Shown: positions 1 through 8,727 of the stretch, piece by piece
How the letters are laid out: each line of letters starts with the position of its first letter
Numbering within the stretch: position 1 is the stretch's first letter
Source: Sphingomonas faeni
GTDB taxonomy: Bacteria > Pseudomonadota > Alphaproteobacteria > Sphingomonadales > Sphingomonadaceae
Length of the DNA: 64,000 nucleotides
Direction: 5' to 3'
NCBI RefSeq assembly: GCF_030817315.1
Contig: NZ_JAUSZF010000001.1
Location: 1,968,501 to 2,032,500 of the forward strand
Translations under genes and position numbers: made by a program
The notes under the pieces: generated by a model
What the model was told of the DNA's origin: nothing
The model's input: the letters and a program-made list of their open reading frames with translations, nothing else
Databases searched by the model: none

Positions 1-158
1 GGCTGCAGCGGCACTGCGGTGACGGTCGACATCGGATCAGGCCCCGGTCATCTGGTCACGCCGGAGCGCCGCGCGTGCCGTTGGAAAGCGATTGGGGTGC
101 CGATCACGACACCCCCGAATATCGGCCCACCCGCTCGCCGGGTACGGCCAATCAAATC

Positions 159-365
159 TTACCGTGCGCCGTCGCGCTCGGCGCGCTTGCGGTCGAGCTT
201 GCGCGAGCGACGGATCGCTGCTGCACGCTCGCGTGCGCGCTTCTCGGACGGCTTTTCGTAGTGCCGGCGCAGCTTCATCTCGCGGTACACGCCCTCGCGC
301 TGCAGCTTCTTCTTCAGCGCGCGAAGGGCTTGGTCGACATTATTGTCGCGTACGATGATCTGCAT
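159..365 (-). CDS. rpsU: 30S ribosomal protein S21
   Basis: This 68-residue, very basic protein is ribosomal protein S21 of the small subunit, which acts near the anti-Shine-Dalgarno end of 16S rRNA during initiation. The N-terminus [20 protein letters not shown] and the following [17 protein letters not shown] are the family signature, and the Arg/Lys-rich tail is typical of alphaproteobacterial versions. Length matches the family. It is transcribed away from cysS, so the 176 bases between them should carry both promoters. The remaining 158 bases to the window edge show no gene. They hold a 6-bp hairpin (94-99 with 110-115) that could end this transcript, but it has no T-run. Confidence 0.97.
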   Translation of the reverse strand: MQIIVRDNNVDQALRALKKKLQREGVYREMKLRRHYEKPSEKRARERAAAIRRSRKLDRKRAERDGAR

Positions 366-541
366 AAACCCGTTAAGCTCCGGTCGAATAGATTTTTGCA
401 GTCGCGAACAGGTCCGCGCCGCATGAACGGGGCCCCCTATCAGCGCAGCGCCATCGTTTCAAGCCAAACAGCTTTTTCGGCGAGTCCGTACAAGACGCGA
501 GCGCCTTTGCCGGAGGGCACATGCAACGCTAAGAGCAGCCC

Positions 542-1972
542 ATGACCCGCATCCCCCTGACACTGTATAACAGCCTTTCGCGCCAGCTCGAGACCTTCCA
601 GCCGATCGATCCGACCGATGTCGGGCTCTACACCTGCGGGCCGACCGTCTATAATTACCAGCACATCGGCAACATGCGCGCCTTCCTGTTCGCCGACACG
701 CTCGGCCGCGTGCTTCGCTGGAAGGGGTGGCCGACGACCCACATCATCAACATCACCGATGTCGGGCACCTGACCTCCGACGCCGATGTCGGCGACGACA
801 AGATGGAGAAGGCGGCGGCGGCGCAAGGGCGTTCGATTTGGGAGATCGCGGCCTATTATACCGACGTGTTCAAACGCGACGTCGCGCGGCTCAACATCGT
901 GCCGCCCGCGCGTTGGGCGGTCGCGACGGATCATATCGCCGAAATGATCGCGTTCGCCGAACAGATCGCGCCGAAGCATTGCTACGCGCTCGACAGCGGG
1001 CTGTATTTCGACGTGTCGACCGTCCCCGACTATGGCCGCCTCGCGCGTGCCGGCAACGACGACATCGAAAGCCGGATCGAGCCCGTCGCCGGCAAGCGCA
1101 ACCCGCAAGATTTCGCGATCTGGCGCACCTCGACGCCGGGCGAGAACCGCCAGATGGAATGGGATTCGCCTTGGGGTCGCGGGGCGCCGGGCTGGCACCT
1201 CGAATGCTCGGTGATGAGCAAACACTATCTCGGCGCGCATTTCGATATCCACACTGGCGGAATCGACCACCGCGAGATCCACCATCCCAACGAGATCGCG
1301 CAGAACCAGGCGCACTGCGATTGCGCGGATACCGGCGCGAGCGTCTGGATGCACAACAACTTCCTGGTCGAGCGCGCCGGCAAGATGTCGAAGTCGACCG
1401 GCCAGTTCACGACGATGCAGACGATCGTCGACCGCGGCTTCCACCCCCTCGCCTACCGCCTGATGTGCCTCCAGGCGCATTATCGCAGCGAGCTGGAATT
1501 CTCGTGGGAGAACCTCGCGGCGGCGGCGATCCGTCTCAAGCGCATGGTGCAGGCGGTCGAGACTTTGCGCGCTCGTCCGCCGGGCGGCCCCTCGGGCAGC
1601 GCGATGCACTATGCCGACCGGCTGGAAGAGGCGGTCTCGGACGATCTCGCGACGCCGCGTGCGCTGCCGATCCTCGACGAACTGCTCGCGGACAAGCGCG
1701 TTGCACCAGCCGATCGGATAGCAGCACTCGACGATTTCGACGCGGTGCTGGGGCTGGACCTCGCAACGATCCGCCGCGAGGACCTCCGCATCCGTCCGGT
1801 ATCGGCGACGATCGACGAGGAGACGATCGCCGCGCGCCTGGCGGAGCGCCGCGACGCCCGCGCCGCAAAGGATTTCGAGCGGTCCGATGCGATCCGCGAC
1901 GAACTCGCCGCCGCAGGTGTCGAGGTGATGGACGGCGACTCGCTCGGCTGGGACTGGAAGATCGCGCTCTAA
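542..1972 (+). CDS. cysS: Cysteinyl-tRNA synthetase
   Basis: Cytoplasmic class I aminoacyl-tRNA synthetase that activates cysteine and charges tRNA-Cys. The 476-residue product has the expected layout: an N-terminal Rossmann fold with CGPTVYNYQHIGNMR (zinc-ligand Cys followed by the HIGH-type motif), LECSVMS with a second zinc Cys, HTGGIDHREIHHPNEIAQ with further metal and substrate residues, and the KMSKS loop GKMSKSTGQF. The C-terminal part is the helical tRNA-binding region with the usual RxARxxKDFxRSDxIRDEL segment near the end. Length is normal for the family. The ATG at 542 is the natural start because the family N-terminus (L-x-LYNSLSRQ) begins there. Confidence 0.97.
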   Translation: MTRIPLTLYNSLSRQLETFQPIDPTDVGLYTCGPTVYNYQHIGNMRAFLFADTLGRVLRWKGWPTTHIINITDVGHLTSDADVGDDKMEKAAAAQGRSIWEIAAYYTDVFKRDVARLNIVPPARWAVATDHIAEMIAFAEQIAPKHCYALDSGLYFDVSTVPDYGRLARAGNDDIESRIEPVAGKRNPQDFAIWRTSTPGENRQMEWDSPWGRGAPGWHLECSVMSKHYLGAHFDIHTGGIDHREIHHPNEIAQNQAHCDCADTGASVWMHNNFLVERAGKMSKSTGQFTTMQTIVDRGFHPLAYRLMCLQAHYRSELEFSWENLAAAAIRLKRMVQAVETLRARPPGGPSGSAMHYADRLEEAVSDDLATPRALPILDELLADKRVAPADRIAALDDFDAVLGLDLATIRREDLRIRPVSATIDEETIAARLAERRDARAAKDFERSDAIRDELAAAGVEVMDGDSLGWDWKIAL

Positions 1973-2097
1973 CCGCCTTTTCCCGGAGCGCGTGCTTCAT
2001 CGGGGACCAGAACAATGCCCGGATCGCGTCGTCACCCCTTGGCCTGTTCGCGAACTATCGCGGTGAAGTAGGAATGCGGTCGCGGGTCCTGCTCGTT

Positions 2098-2143
2098 CTC
2101 CCGCGAAGGCGGGAGCCCAGTCTGGGTCCCCGCCTTAGTGGGG
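2098..2143. repeat. REP-like palindromic element
   Basis: Two palindromes lie side by side in the cysS-dehydrogenase gap. CTCCCGC at 2098-2104 pairs with GCGGGAG at 2109-2115, and CCCC at 2128-2131 pairs with GGGG at 2140-2143. Between them is a small palindrome, CCCAGTCTGGG (2116-2126). Alphaproteobacterial intergenic repeats of this CCCGCGAAGGCGGG type are common in sphingomonads. Only one copy was noticed in the window, so calling it a dispersed repeat rests on that general knowledge. Confidence 0.55.
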
Positions 2144-2296
2144 AAACAAGCTACCCTTGTCTCAGAATAAGGGCTTTCAAGAATAAAGGCCGACCAGATC
2201 CGGTGTCCGCCGTCCCGCAGACCGCGAGCGGAGCAAGTGCGGCATGACGAACCCGGCACACCTTGACATGCCCCGCCGCACGCCGATGCTCCGCAC

Positions 2297-3235
2297 ATGA
2301 AAGCCGTCCTCCCAGCCGCCGCCCGCCCGCTCCTCGAATCGCATCTACCCGCGGACCTCGAAATCGCCTGGTTCGCCAAGCCCTCGGAAGCCAACGCGAT
2401 GATCGCCGACGCGGACATCGCCTGGGTCGACATGCAGCCGACCGAGCTCGTCGCCGACGCGATCCGCCACGCCGGGCCGATCCTCAAATGGGTTTCGACG
2501 ATCTACGCCGGGCTCGACGCGTTCCCGCTCGACCTCCTGCGCGACAACGGCGTTACGCTGACCAACGGCGCCGGCATCAACGCCGTCGCGGTCGCGGAAT
2601 ATGCGGTGATGGGCGTGCTCGTCGCTGCCAAGCGCTTCGACACCGTCTTGCGCGCGCAGGACCGCCACGACTGGCTGAAGGACGCGCCCGGCAAAATCGA
2701 ACTGGCTGGCACCAGGGCATTGGTTATCGGCTATGGTACGATCGGCCAAATGATCGGCGACCGATTGGAGGCGTTCGGGGTCGAAGTCACCGGGGTGACG
2801 CGCACCGGTCGGGATGGCACGATCACGCCTGATGCTTGGCGCGATCGGCTCGATGCGTTCGACTGGGTGATCCTGGCCGCGCCCTCGACCGACGCGACAC
2901 AGGCGATGATCGGTCACGAAGAGCTACAGCGGATGAAGCCGTCGGCCTGGCTGATCAACATCGCGCGTGGCGACATGATCGACGACGACGCGCTGATCGC
3001 GGCGCTGACGGACGGGACGATTGCGGGTGCCGTGCTCGATCCGACCAACCCGGAGCCCCTGCCCGAGGATCACCCGCTCTGGTCCGCGCCCAATGCGATC
3101 GTCACGATGCACCTGTCGGGCCGCAGTCAGACGACGATGTTCGCACGTGGCGCGGCGCTGTTCCTCGACAACCTCGCCGCGTTCCTCGCCGGTCGCCCGA
3201 TGAAGAACGTCGCTGATCTCGACGCGGGTTACTGA
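2297..3235 (+). CDS. D-isomer-specific 2-hydroxyacid dehydrogenase
   Basis: NAD(P)-dependent enzyme that interconverts a 2-oxoacid and a D-2-hydroxyacid; the substrate cannot be read from sequence. The nucleotide-binding Rossmann motif is VIGYGTIGQMIG (GxGxxG at residues 145-150). The catalytic triad of the family is visible: Arg224 in NIARGD, Glu253 in DPTNPEPLPEDHP, and His272 in TMHLSG. At 312 residues it is a normal-length member. The ATG at 2297 starts directly before the N-terminal substrate domain. The gene stands alone and converges with a small membrane-protein gene, overlapping it by seven bases. Confidence 0.9.
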   Translation: MKAVLPAAARPLLESHLPADLEIAWFAKPSEANAMIADADIAWVDMQPTELVADAIRHAGPILKWVSTIYAGLDAFPLDLLRDNGVTLTNGAGINAVAVAEYAVMGVLVAAKRFDTVLRAQDRHDWLKDAPGKIELAGTRALVIGYGTIGQMIGDRLEAFGVEVTGVTRTGRDGTITPDAWRDRLDAFDWVILAAPSTDATQAMIGHEELQRMKPSAWLINIARGDMIDDDALIAALTDGTIAGAVLDPTNPEPLPEDHPLWSAPNAIVTMHLSGRSQTTMFARGAALFLDNLAAFLAGRPMKNVADLDAGY

Positions 3236-3414
3236 CCGATCTGGGTCGTGCCGACCGGCGCCTCGCGCCGGCCGCGATTGTAGCTCTTGATTCCGCGGCG
3301 CCGCAGTTTGTCGGCGCGGCGGCGACGCGAGTACATGATCAGGATCGGTACGCCGACCAAGACTCCCCCGCCGATGATAGAGAGCGCGATGATGATACGC
3401 ATTGGCATGTCCAT
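3229..3414 (-). CDS. Small single-pass membrane protein of unknown function
   Basis: I do not recognise this protein. It has one hydrophobic segment (MRIIIALSIIGGGVLVGVP) followed by a strongly basic tail containing SRRRRADKLRRRG, which predicts one transmembrane helix with the positive C-terminal part in the cytoplasm. I chose the ATG at 3414, just before the membrane helix. Others are at 3408 and 3402, and an upstream ATG at 3450 would add 12 residues but has no ribosome-binding site. It diverges from the DAHP synthase gene across a short AT-rich promoter-like stretch near 3450-3480. Confidence 0.6.
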   Translation of the reverse strand: MDMPMRIIIALSIIGGGVLVGVPILIMYSRRRRADKLRRRGIKSYNRGRREAPVGTTQIGQ

Positions 3415-3606
3415 GCGGGGACCATGCCAATTGGACAGCGCAGGCGCCATATATATTTTAATCTAATATGAATGAAGTTAAGCTCTTTAGCCGATCGACC
3501 CCGCCCACGCAGCGTTTCGCCGCCCACTCCCAAGCTTTACTTCGTTGCGCAAAATGGCGTTTTCCCGCATGGCTCGCATCACAATTCACCAATCGGACGA
3601 CATGAT

Positions 3607-4980
3607 ATGGCCGCGAACTGGGCCCCCGACAGCTGGACTCGTTACGAAGCACGACAGCTCCCGACCTATCCCGACGCCGCAGCGCTGACCGCCGCGACCA
3701 ATCAGCTCGCGACCTTCCCACCGCTGGTCTTCGCCGGCGAAGCCCGCAACCTGACCGCGTCGCTCGCCGAGGTCGCAGCCGGCAAGGCATTCCTGCTCCA
3801 GGGCGGCGACTGCGCCGAATCCTTCGCCGAGCATAGCGCGAACAACATCCGCGACACCTTCCGCGTCATCCTCCAGATGGCCGTCGTCCTGACTTTCGCA
3901 TCGAAGCTCCCGGTCGTGAAGCTCGGCCGCATGGCGGGGCAGTTCGCCAAGCCGCGCTCGACCGACACCGAGACGATCGGCGGCATCGAGCTGCCCTCGT
4001 ACCGCGGCGACAACGTCAACGACATCGCCTTCACCGCCGAAGCCCGCGCGCCCGACCCCCAGCGCATGATCCGCGCCTATTCACAGTCGGCCGCCACGCT
4101 CAACCTGCTGCGCGCGTTCGCACAGGGCGGGTACGCGAACCTGCACCAGGTCCACCGCTGGACGCACGACTTCATGGGCCGCAGCCCGTGGTCGAAGAAA
4201 TACGCCGAGACCGCGGACCGCATCGGCGAGGCACTCGAGTTCATGGCCGCCTGCGGGATCGATCCCGAGACCGTGCCACAGCTCGCGCAAACGCATTTCT
4301 ACACCAGCCACGAGGCGCTTCTGCTCCAGTACGAGCAGGCGCTGACCCGGCAGGATTCACTGACCGGCGACTGGTACGACACCAGCGCGCATTTCCTGTG
4401 GATCGGCGACCGCACCCGCTTCGAAGGCTCCAGCCACGTCGAATACCTCCGCGGCATCGGCAATCCGATCGGCATCAAGTGCGGGCCTAGCCTCGAGCCC
4501 GACGCGCTGCTCCGCATGCTCGACACGCTCAACCCCGGTCGCGTGCCCGGCCGGATGACGCTGATCACGCGCTATGGCTATGACAAGATCGAGGCGAACC
4601 TGCCCCGCCTCGTCCGCGCCGTCACGCGCGAGGGCCATCCGGTGGTCTGGAGCTGCGACCCGATGCACGGCAACGTCGTCAAGGCCGCCAACGGCTACAA
4701 GACGCGGCCGTTCGACCGCATCCTCGCCGAAGTCCGCGGCTTCTTCGCGGTCCACCGCGCGGAAGGCACGCACGCCGGCGGCATCCACGCCGAGATGACT
4801 GGGCAGAACGTAACGGAGTGCACCGGCGGCGCGGTCGACGTGACTGAGCAGTCGCTGGCGGACCGCTACCACACCCACTGCGACCCGCGCCTCAACGCCA
4901 GCCAGAGCCTCGAACTCGCCTTCCTCCTAGCCGAGATGCTCAACGAGGAAATGGCAGAGCGCAAGAAAGTCGCTGCCTGA
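3607..4980 (+). CDS. aroG: Class II 3-deoxy-7-phosphoheptulonate synthase
   Basis: First enzyme of the shikimate pathway: it condenses phosphoenolpyruvate with erythrose 4-phosphate to give DAHP. Class II hallmarks are clear: [12 protein letters not shown] with the metal-ligand Cys, [29 protein letters not shown] (metal His), [17 protein letters not shown] (metal Glu) and [10 protein letters not shown] (metal Asp). The reading frame is open back to an ATG at 3472, but family proteins are about 455-460 residues and begin like [10 protein letters not shown]. The ATG at 3607 (457 residues) is therefore preferred. The symbol follows use for class II enzymes and could equally be given as aroF. Confidence 0.95.
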   Translation: MAANWAPDSWTRYEARQLPTYPDAAALTAATNQLATFPPLVFAGEARNLTASLAEVAAGKAFLLQGGDCAESFAEHSANNIRDTFRVILQMAVVLTFASKLPVVKLGRMAGQFAKPRSTDTETIGGIELPSYRGDNVNDIAFTAEARAPDPQRMIRAYSQSAATLNLLRAFAQGGYANLHQVHRWTHDFMGRSPWSKKYAETADRIGEALEFMAACGIDPETVPQLAQTHFYTSHEALLLQYEQALTRQDSLTGDWYDTSAHFLWIGDRTRFEGSSHVEYLRGIGNPIGIKCGPSLEPDALLRMLDTLNPGRVPGRMTLITRYGYDKIEANLPRLVRAVTREGHPVVWSCDPMHGNVVKAANGYKTRPFDRILAEVRGFFAVHRAEGTHAGGIHAEMTGQNVTECTGGAVDVTEQSLADRYHTHCDPRLNASQSLELAFLLAEMLNEEMAERKKVAA

Positions 4981-5004
4981 GAAAACGAGCGCCAGACAAA
5001 ATGC

Positions 5005-5068
5005 GCGGGCGTCTAGGAAACTGCGGCAACCGTCTTGACGGCCGCCACCCCATTCCGTAGACGCCCGC
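5005..5068 (+). other. Nested stem-loop between DAHP synthase and tRNA-Glu
   Basis: GCGGGCGTCTA at 5005-5015 is perfectly complementary to TAGACGCCCGC at 5058-5068, an 11-bp outer stem. Inside lies a second hairpin: GCGG (5023-5026) with CCGC (5042-5045) and CCGTC (5030-5034) with GACGG (5037-5041). It starts 25 bases after the DAHP synthase stop and ends 10 bases before the tRNA. It may terminate or process the upstream transcript, or be a small structured RNA. There is no T-run, so a simple intrinsic terminator is not supported. Confidence 0.55.
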
Positions 5069-5078
5069 ATCTGCTAAC

Positions 5079-5153
5079 GGCCCCTTCGTCTAGCGGTTAG
5101 GACGACGCCCTCTCACGGCGTAAGCACGAGTTCGATTCTCGTAGGGGTCACCA
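5079..5153 (+). tRNA. tRNA-Glu (anticodon CTC)
   Basis: Folding by eye gives a complete cloverleaf. The 7-bp acceptor stem GGCCCCT pairs with AGGGGTC, including one G-T pair. The D arm GTC...GAC has loop TAGCGGTTAG. The anticodon arm ACGCC/GGCGT carries loop CTCTCAC with anticodon CTC, and the T arm ACGAG/CTCGT has loop TTCGATT. The discriminator A (5150) is followed by an encoded CCA (5151-5153). The anticodon CTC reads GAG (Glu). Confidence 0.96.
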
Positions 5154-5560
5154 GCCTTCACCTTCGCGACAGAAGCGTTGGGTTAGATTATTCCTTGATC
5201 GTTGCGGGTACGGCGGTTGCCGAATTGACGTGCCTGCAAGTCGCTGCTGAAGGTTTCGCCCGGTATGATGACCGCTACCGAAGCCGGCACTCTGCTCCTC
5301 CAAGCCAACGCAGCGTTGGAGCAACGGGTCAAACGCCGCTGGAACGGATGGGAAGCAGCACCCGAGACTCGATCCGAACGACGCCGCTCCTAGACACCCG
5401 GTTCACCGAGCGCTTTGTCCGTCTTGAACAGCGTCCTCGAAATCCCGACCGAGCATTCCAACGACTTCCATACGACCGAAAGGTCATATCGCACCTGGAT
5501 TGGCTTGGTGGGAATGACGCGGGCCGGACACCGGCATCGCCTCCTATTCCAGGATAAACA
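5154..5560. other. Intergenic stretch without a convincing gene
   Basis: About 400 bases between tRNA-Glu and the fasciclin gene. A 120-codon frame at 5195-5557 has no recognisable domain and no ribosome-binding site. A 42-codon frame at 5265-5393 contains LLLQANAALEQRV, which resembles the coiled-coil linker of histidine kinases and could be a relic. The last bases hold AGGA ahead of the fasciclin ATG. Nothing else was seen. Confidence 0.5.
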
Positions 5561-5986
5561 ATGACCGATACGAAGCACGACATCGTCGACACCGCGGTTG
5601 CCGCAGGGTCGTTCACAACACTGGTAGCAGCCGTTGGCGCGGCAGGTCTCGCCGATACACTCAAGGGTGAGGGTCCGTTTACCGTATTTGCCCCCACCGA
5701 CACGGCTTTTGCGGCGCTGCCGGCGGGGACCGTCGACGACCTCGTCAAGCCGGAGAACAAGGACAAGCTGACCGCGATCCTGCTCCTGCACGTCCTGCCC
5801 GGCGCAGTCCGTGCGGACGATGTAACGGGCAAGGTGCTCGACCCCGCCACGGTGGGCGGCGCGACGGTGCATGTCGACGGCACGGACGGCCTCACGGTCA
5901 ACGGCGCCCGTGTCGTGACCGCCGACATCACATGCACCAATGGCGTAATTCACGCGATCGACACGGTATTGCTGCCAACCGATTAA
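5561..5986 (+). CDS. Fasciclin (FAS1) domain protein
   Basis: A 141-residue protein made of one FAS1 domain, an adhesion or scaffold fold found in many bacterial envelope and matrix proteins. The two FAS1 signatures are visible: [15 protein letters not shown] near residues 45-60 and the C-terminal [13 protein letters not shown] with its conserved His. No signal peptide or membrane segment is visible, which is unusual for a secreted adhesin, so location is open. An AGGA ribosome-binding site lies just before the ATG. A strong hairpin follows the gene. It neighbours the rhodopsin/flavoprotein group, but no functional link is shown by sequence. Confidence 0.88.
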   Translation: MTDTKHDIVDTAVAAGSFTTLVAAVGAAGLADTLKGEGPFTVFAPTDTAFAALPAGTVDDLVKPENKDKLTAILLLHVLPGAVRADDVTGKVLDPATVGGATVHVDGTDGLTVNGARVVTADITCTNGVIHAIDTVLLPTD

Positions 5987-6001
5987 CCCGTTCGTATAAC
6001 C

Positions 6002-6028
6002 GATACCGGGGCTTCCCGCCCCGGTATC
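6002..6028 (+). terminator. Strong hairpin after the fasciclin gene
   Basis: GATACCGGGGC (6002-6012) and GCCCCGGTATC (6018-6028) form a perfect 11-bp stem with a 5-base loop, beginning 16 bases after the fasciclin stop codon. No T-run follows, so it may act as a transcript-stabilising or factor-assisted end rather than a classic intrinsic terminator. It also separates the fasciclin gene from the next gene, which starts 19 bases further on. Confidence 0.6.
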
Positions 6029-6046
6029 ACTGAAACGGAGACGCGC

Positions 6047-6982
6047 GTGAAGGTTGCGATTGTGGGTGCGGGTATCGCCGGACTATCGTGCGCCGTACAT
6101 CTCCAGCACGGCGGCTGTGCGGTGACGCTGTTCGACAAGGGACGGGGCGCAGGCGGTCGCATGGCGACGCGACGCATCGACATGGCCGGGGACGAAGCCT
6201 CCTTCGATCACGGCGCGCAGTATCTGACGATGCGCGATCCCGACTTCGTCGCCGCTATGCACGCTTGGGAGGCTGCCGGTGTCGTTGCGCGCTGGCCCGC
6301 CGCCGGCCCCGATGCATGGGTCGGCACGCCGGGAATGAATGCCATAGTCAAGCATCTGGCCGCTCGGGCGGAGGTCCGTTGGAATTGCCGTGTCGATGAA
6401 GTCCGCAGGACGGCAGCAGGTTGGACAATCGATCCGGATGCGACTGGCACCCTCTTCGACGCCGTCGTCATCGCGACCCCGGCGGAACAGGCCGCGCCGT
6501 TGCTCGCCCCGCATGAACCGGCCATGGCGAGCGAGGCGCTCGCCTGTCGATCGGCGCCATGCTGGACGGCGATGTTCGCGTTCGACGCGCGGCTCGCGAT
6601 CCCGTCCGATGTCCTGAAAGATGCCGGCATAATCGGCTGGGCCGCGCGGAACAGCGCGAAGCCCGGACGCCGTGATCCGGAAAGCTGGGTCGTTCAGGCC
6701 ACACCGGACTGGTCGCGCGACCATCTGGAGGATTCCGTCGAGACCGTCGTCGATCGATTACTGGCGGCCTTGGCGACACACAGCCCGACCGGATTGCCGA
6801 CGCCGATCATTCGTACGGGGCATCGCTGGCGCTACGCGCGGGCGTCGGGGGCCGACCTCGGATCGCTGTGGAATGCCGGCGAGCGGATCGGCGCGACGGG
6901 CGACTGGCTGCTGGCACCGCGGATCGAGAGTGCCTGGGTGTCCGGCCGCCATCTCGCCGAGCAGATGCTCGAACGCATTTAA
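6047..6982 (+). CDS. Renalase-like NAD(P)/FAD-dependent oxidoreductase
   Basis: A 311-residue flavoprotein of the amine-oxidase/renalase type. The N-terminus MKVAIVGAGIAGLSCAVHL is the FAD dinucleotide-binding fold (GxGxxG), followed by the acidic ribose-binding end and GRGAGGRMATRRI, the usual second FAD motif. The C-terminal segment IGATGDWLLAPRIESAW is the FAD-contacting end in which the family has GD. The start is GTG at 6047, preceded by GGAG. Enzymes of this type often sit in light-response clusters beside photolyases or rhodopsins in other bacteria. Here the gene converges on the retinal-synthase/rhodopsin pair with only 21 bases between. The substrate is unknown. Confidence 0.8.
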   Translation: MKVAIVGAGIAGLSCAVHLQHGGCAVTLFDKGRGAGGRMATRRIDMAGDEASFDHGAQYLTMRDPDFVAAMHAWEAAGVVARWPAAGPDAWVGTPGMNAIVKHLAARAEVRWNCRVDEVRRTAAGWTIDPDATGTLFDAVVIATPAEQAAPLLAPHEPAMASEALACRSAPCWTAMFAFDARLAIPSDVLKDAGIIGWAARNSAKPGRRDPESWVVQATPDWSRDHLEDSVETVVDRLLAALATHSPTGLPTPIIRTGHRWRYARASGADLGSLWNAGERIGATGDWLLAPRIESAWVSGRHLAEQMLERI

Positions 6983-7003
6983 GGCCGTGCGACGGCCTGT
7001 GCA

Positions 7004-7985
7004 TCAGGCCATGTCGAATTGACCAGCGCCACGCGTCAGTCGCCGCTCGATCCACTTCGAAAACACCAGATGCGGCACCGCGACGGTTGCGAGCAGCTGG
7101 AACGCCTGCGCGGTAAGGTCGGCCGGAAGGCGCTGCGCCAAACTCGTGGCAAAGATCGCCCACCCCCCGATCGCCGTCAGCGACAAGATCGCGCCGGTCG
7201 CAAGCCACCAACGATGCGAAACCTTGCCCAGCGTGATTCGTGCATCGGCCAGATGGCGCGGCGAATGGAGGAACACGAAGAACAGGGCGAACCCGACCAC
7301 CGGCGGCGCGATCATCAGGCCGAGAATGGCGGCCCCGGTCGCCGCCGCCCACTCCCGCGCGCCGCCGTGCCAGGCATCGACGATGCCGACGATCGTCACC
7401 AGCAGCGCAACTGGTGCGACTGCGATCAGAACCTTTGCCACGATCTCGCCGCTGGGGTTGCCGACCATCGCGACGAACAGCCGTGCGACGTCGGCGGGGT
7501 GGGCCTATCGCGGGTGCGGCGATGATCGCGGTACCGGCCGCGACCTTGAGCAACGGCTCGTCGAGCATCGCCCAGTCCTCGCCGAAATGCACCGAGGCGG
7601 CCGTGATGAAGAGGACCAGTGCGACCAGCGGACTGATGATCCACATCACCGCCATCGCGACCGCGATACCGACATAGCCGCCCACTGCCAAAGCCAGACC
7701 ACGACGCCCGAGACGCGTTGCGCGCGCCAGCAACGATATGTCGTAGGCGCCGTGTGGCATCCCGCCGCCGATGAAAACCACCGTCGCGATCAGCGTCGCG
7801 ACGGGGCCTCCGAGCGGCACGCCTGCGACCAGCGCGGCGGTCAGATAGACCACGGCGAGCCAGAAGCCGGGAAACACGACGCCGCCGCGCCCCGATAAGG
7901 CGCGGCGGTCGAGACTGGTCACGGCAATCTGTGCCGCGACACGGACGGAGGTGTTCGGATCAATGGGTGTGAAGAGCGACACCAC
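7004..7985 (-). pseudogene. blh: Frameshifted beta-carotene 15,15'-dioxygenase, Brp/Blh family
   Basis: The intact family cleaves beta-carotene to two retinals in the membrane, supplying the rhodopsin chromophore. Here two overlapping minus-strand frames carry the halves. The first (from GTG 7985) has GGGMPHGAYDISL and HFGEDW; the second (to 7004) has FVFLHSPRHLADA and VPHLVFSKWIERR. Together they hold all the conserved iron-ligand histidines and about eight hydrophobic helices. The frames join near 7495-7510, beside a GGGGTGGG run. Removing one base there would restore AIAHPADVARLFVAMVG, the usual family sequence. It overlaps the rhodopsin gene by 26 bases, so the two should be co-translated. 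Real inactivation and a sequencing indel cannot be told apart here. Confidence 0.8.
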
Positions 7986-8727
7986 CCGCCTCGACCTGCG
8001 ACTTGCGAACGGAGATCATGTAGATCAGCACGCCGAGCCCGGCCTTCGCGACGATGTCCGCGATCGTGTAGCCGAGTTGGATGACGGTCGTCGCGGTCGC
8101 GCCGCTGATCCCCGCATAGGGTGCCATGTAGACGATCGGGTAGAAACCCCACGAGGCGAAGGTCAGTAGGCGCGCCTTCCGCACCAGGCCGCGCGCAACG
8201 GCAGGCTGCTGCTCGATCGACTCGCCGAGCCCGCGGAACAGCTCCCAGACGATATAGACGAACGGGATCGACGACAGCGTGCCCCACAGGGCGCGGGTCG
8301 GGATGTCGGTCGCGATTTCGCCGGGATACCCCAGGACGATCATCAGCGCCGCGGCCGAGCCGAGACGGACGGTCTTGGACGACGTCTCTTCGGGCGACAA
8401 CCGCATCACCAGCACCAGCTCGATCAGCAGCAGCGGCACGGTCAGCAGCCAGTCGACATAGCGATAGGCGTCGTTGAACGCGAAGCCGGTGCCCGCGATG
8501 ATCCCGTCCTTTAGCGAATAGGACTCGTTCCAGCTCTCGAATATCCGCAGATAGTGATACGCCGCGATCGCGGTAACCAGCCCCGAGATGGTGACGGCGG
8601 TACGGTATGCCGGCGCAACCTGCGATCGGCACAGCCACAGGAAGGCGGTCGTCGCGGCCATCGTCGCGAACGTGAATGAAAACGCGTTATATACCAGCGA
8701 GAACTGGAACGGGGTTATGCTGTCCAT
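7960..8727 (-). CDS. Xanthorhodopsin/proteorhodopsin-type light-driven proton pump
   Basis: Seven-helix retinal protein of the inner membrane that should export protons in light. Counting from the GTG at 8742, key residues are: His63 in AYHYLR; the pump triad Asp97, Thr101 and Glu108 in RYVDWLLTVPLLLIE; Leu105, the green-tuning residue of proteorhodopsin; and the retinal-binding Lys233 in DIVAKAGLG. Helix E reads ALWGTLSSIPF. Its Gly154 aligns with Phe152 of green proteorhodopsin and Gly156 of xanthorhodopsin, the fenestration that admits a carotenoid antenna. The ATG at 8727 has GGAG six bases upstream and is preferred over GTG 8742 or ATG 8739. The gene leads an overlapping pair with blh. 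Confidence 0.95.
   Translation of the reverse strand: MDSITPFQFSLVYNAFSFTFATMAATTAFLWLCRSQVAPAYRTAVTISGLVTAIAAYHYLRIFESWNESYSLKDGIIAGTGFAFNDAYRYVDWLLTVPLLLIELVLVMRLSPEETSSKTVRLGSAAALMIVLGYPGEIATDIPTRALWGTLSSIPFVYIVWELFRGLGESIEQQPAVARGLVRKARLLTFASWGFYPIVYMAPYAGISGATATTVIQLGYTIADIVAKAGLGVLIYMISVRKSQVEAGGVALHTH

Noticed and set aside
94..115. Terminator for rpsU
   Set aside because: Only a 6-bp stem with no T-run, so it is mentioned under rpsU but not listed as a terminator.
5265..5393. Relic of a histidine kinase (LLLQANAALEQRV)
   Set aside because: The similarity covers only about 13 residues of a generic coiled coil. No kinase or PAS motif is nearby, so it is not annotated as a pseudogene.
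5195..5557. A 120-codon plus-strand frame before the fasciclin gene
   Set aside because: No ribosome-binding site, no domain and unusual composition. Probably chance.
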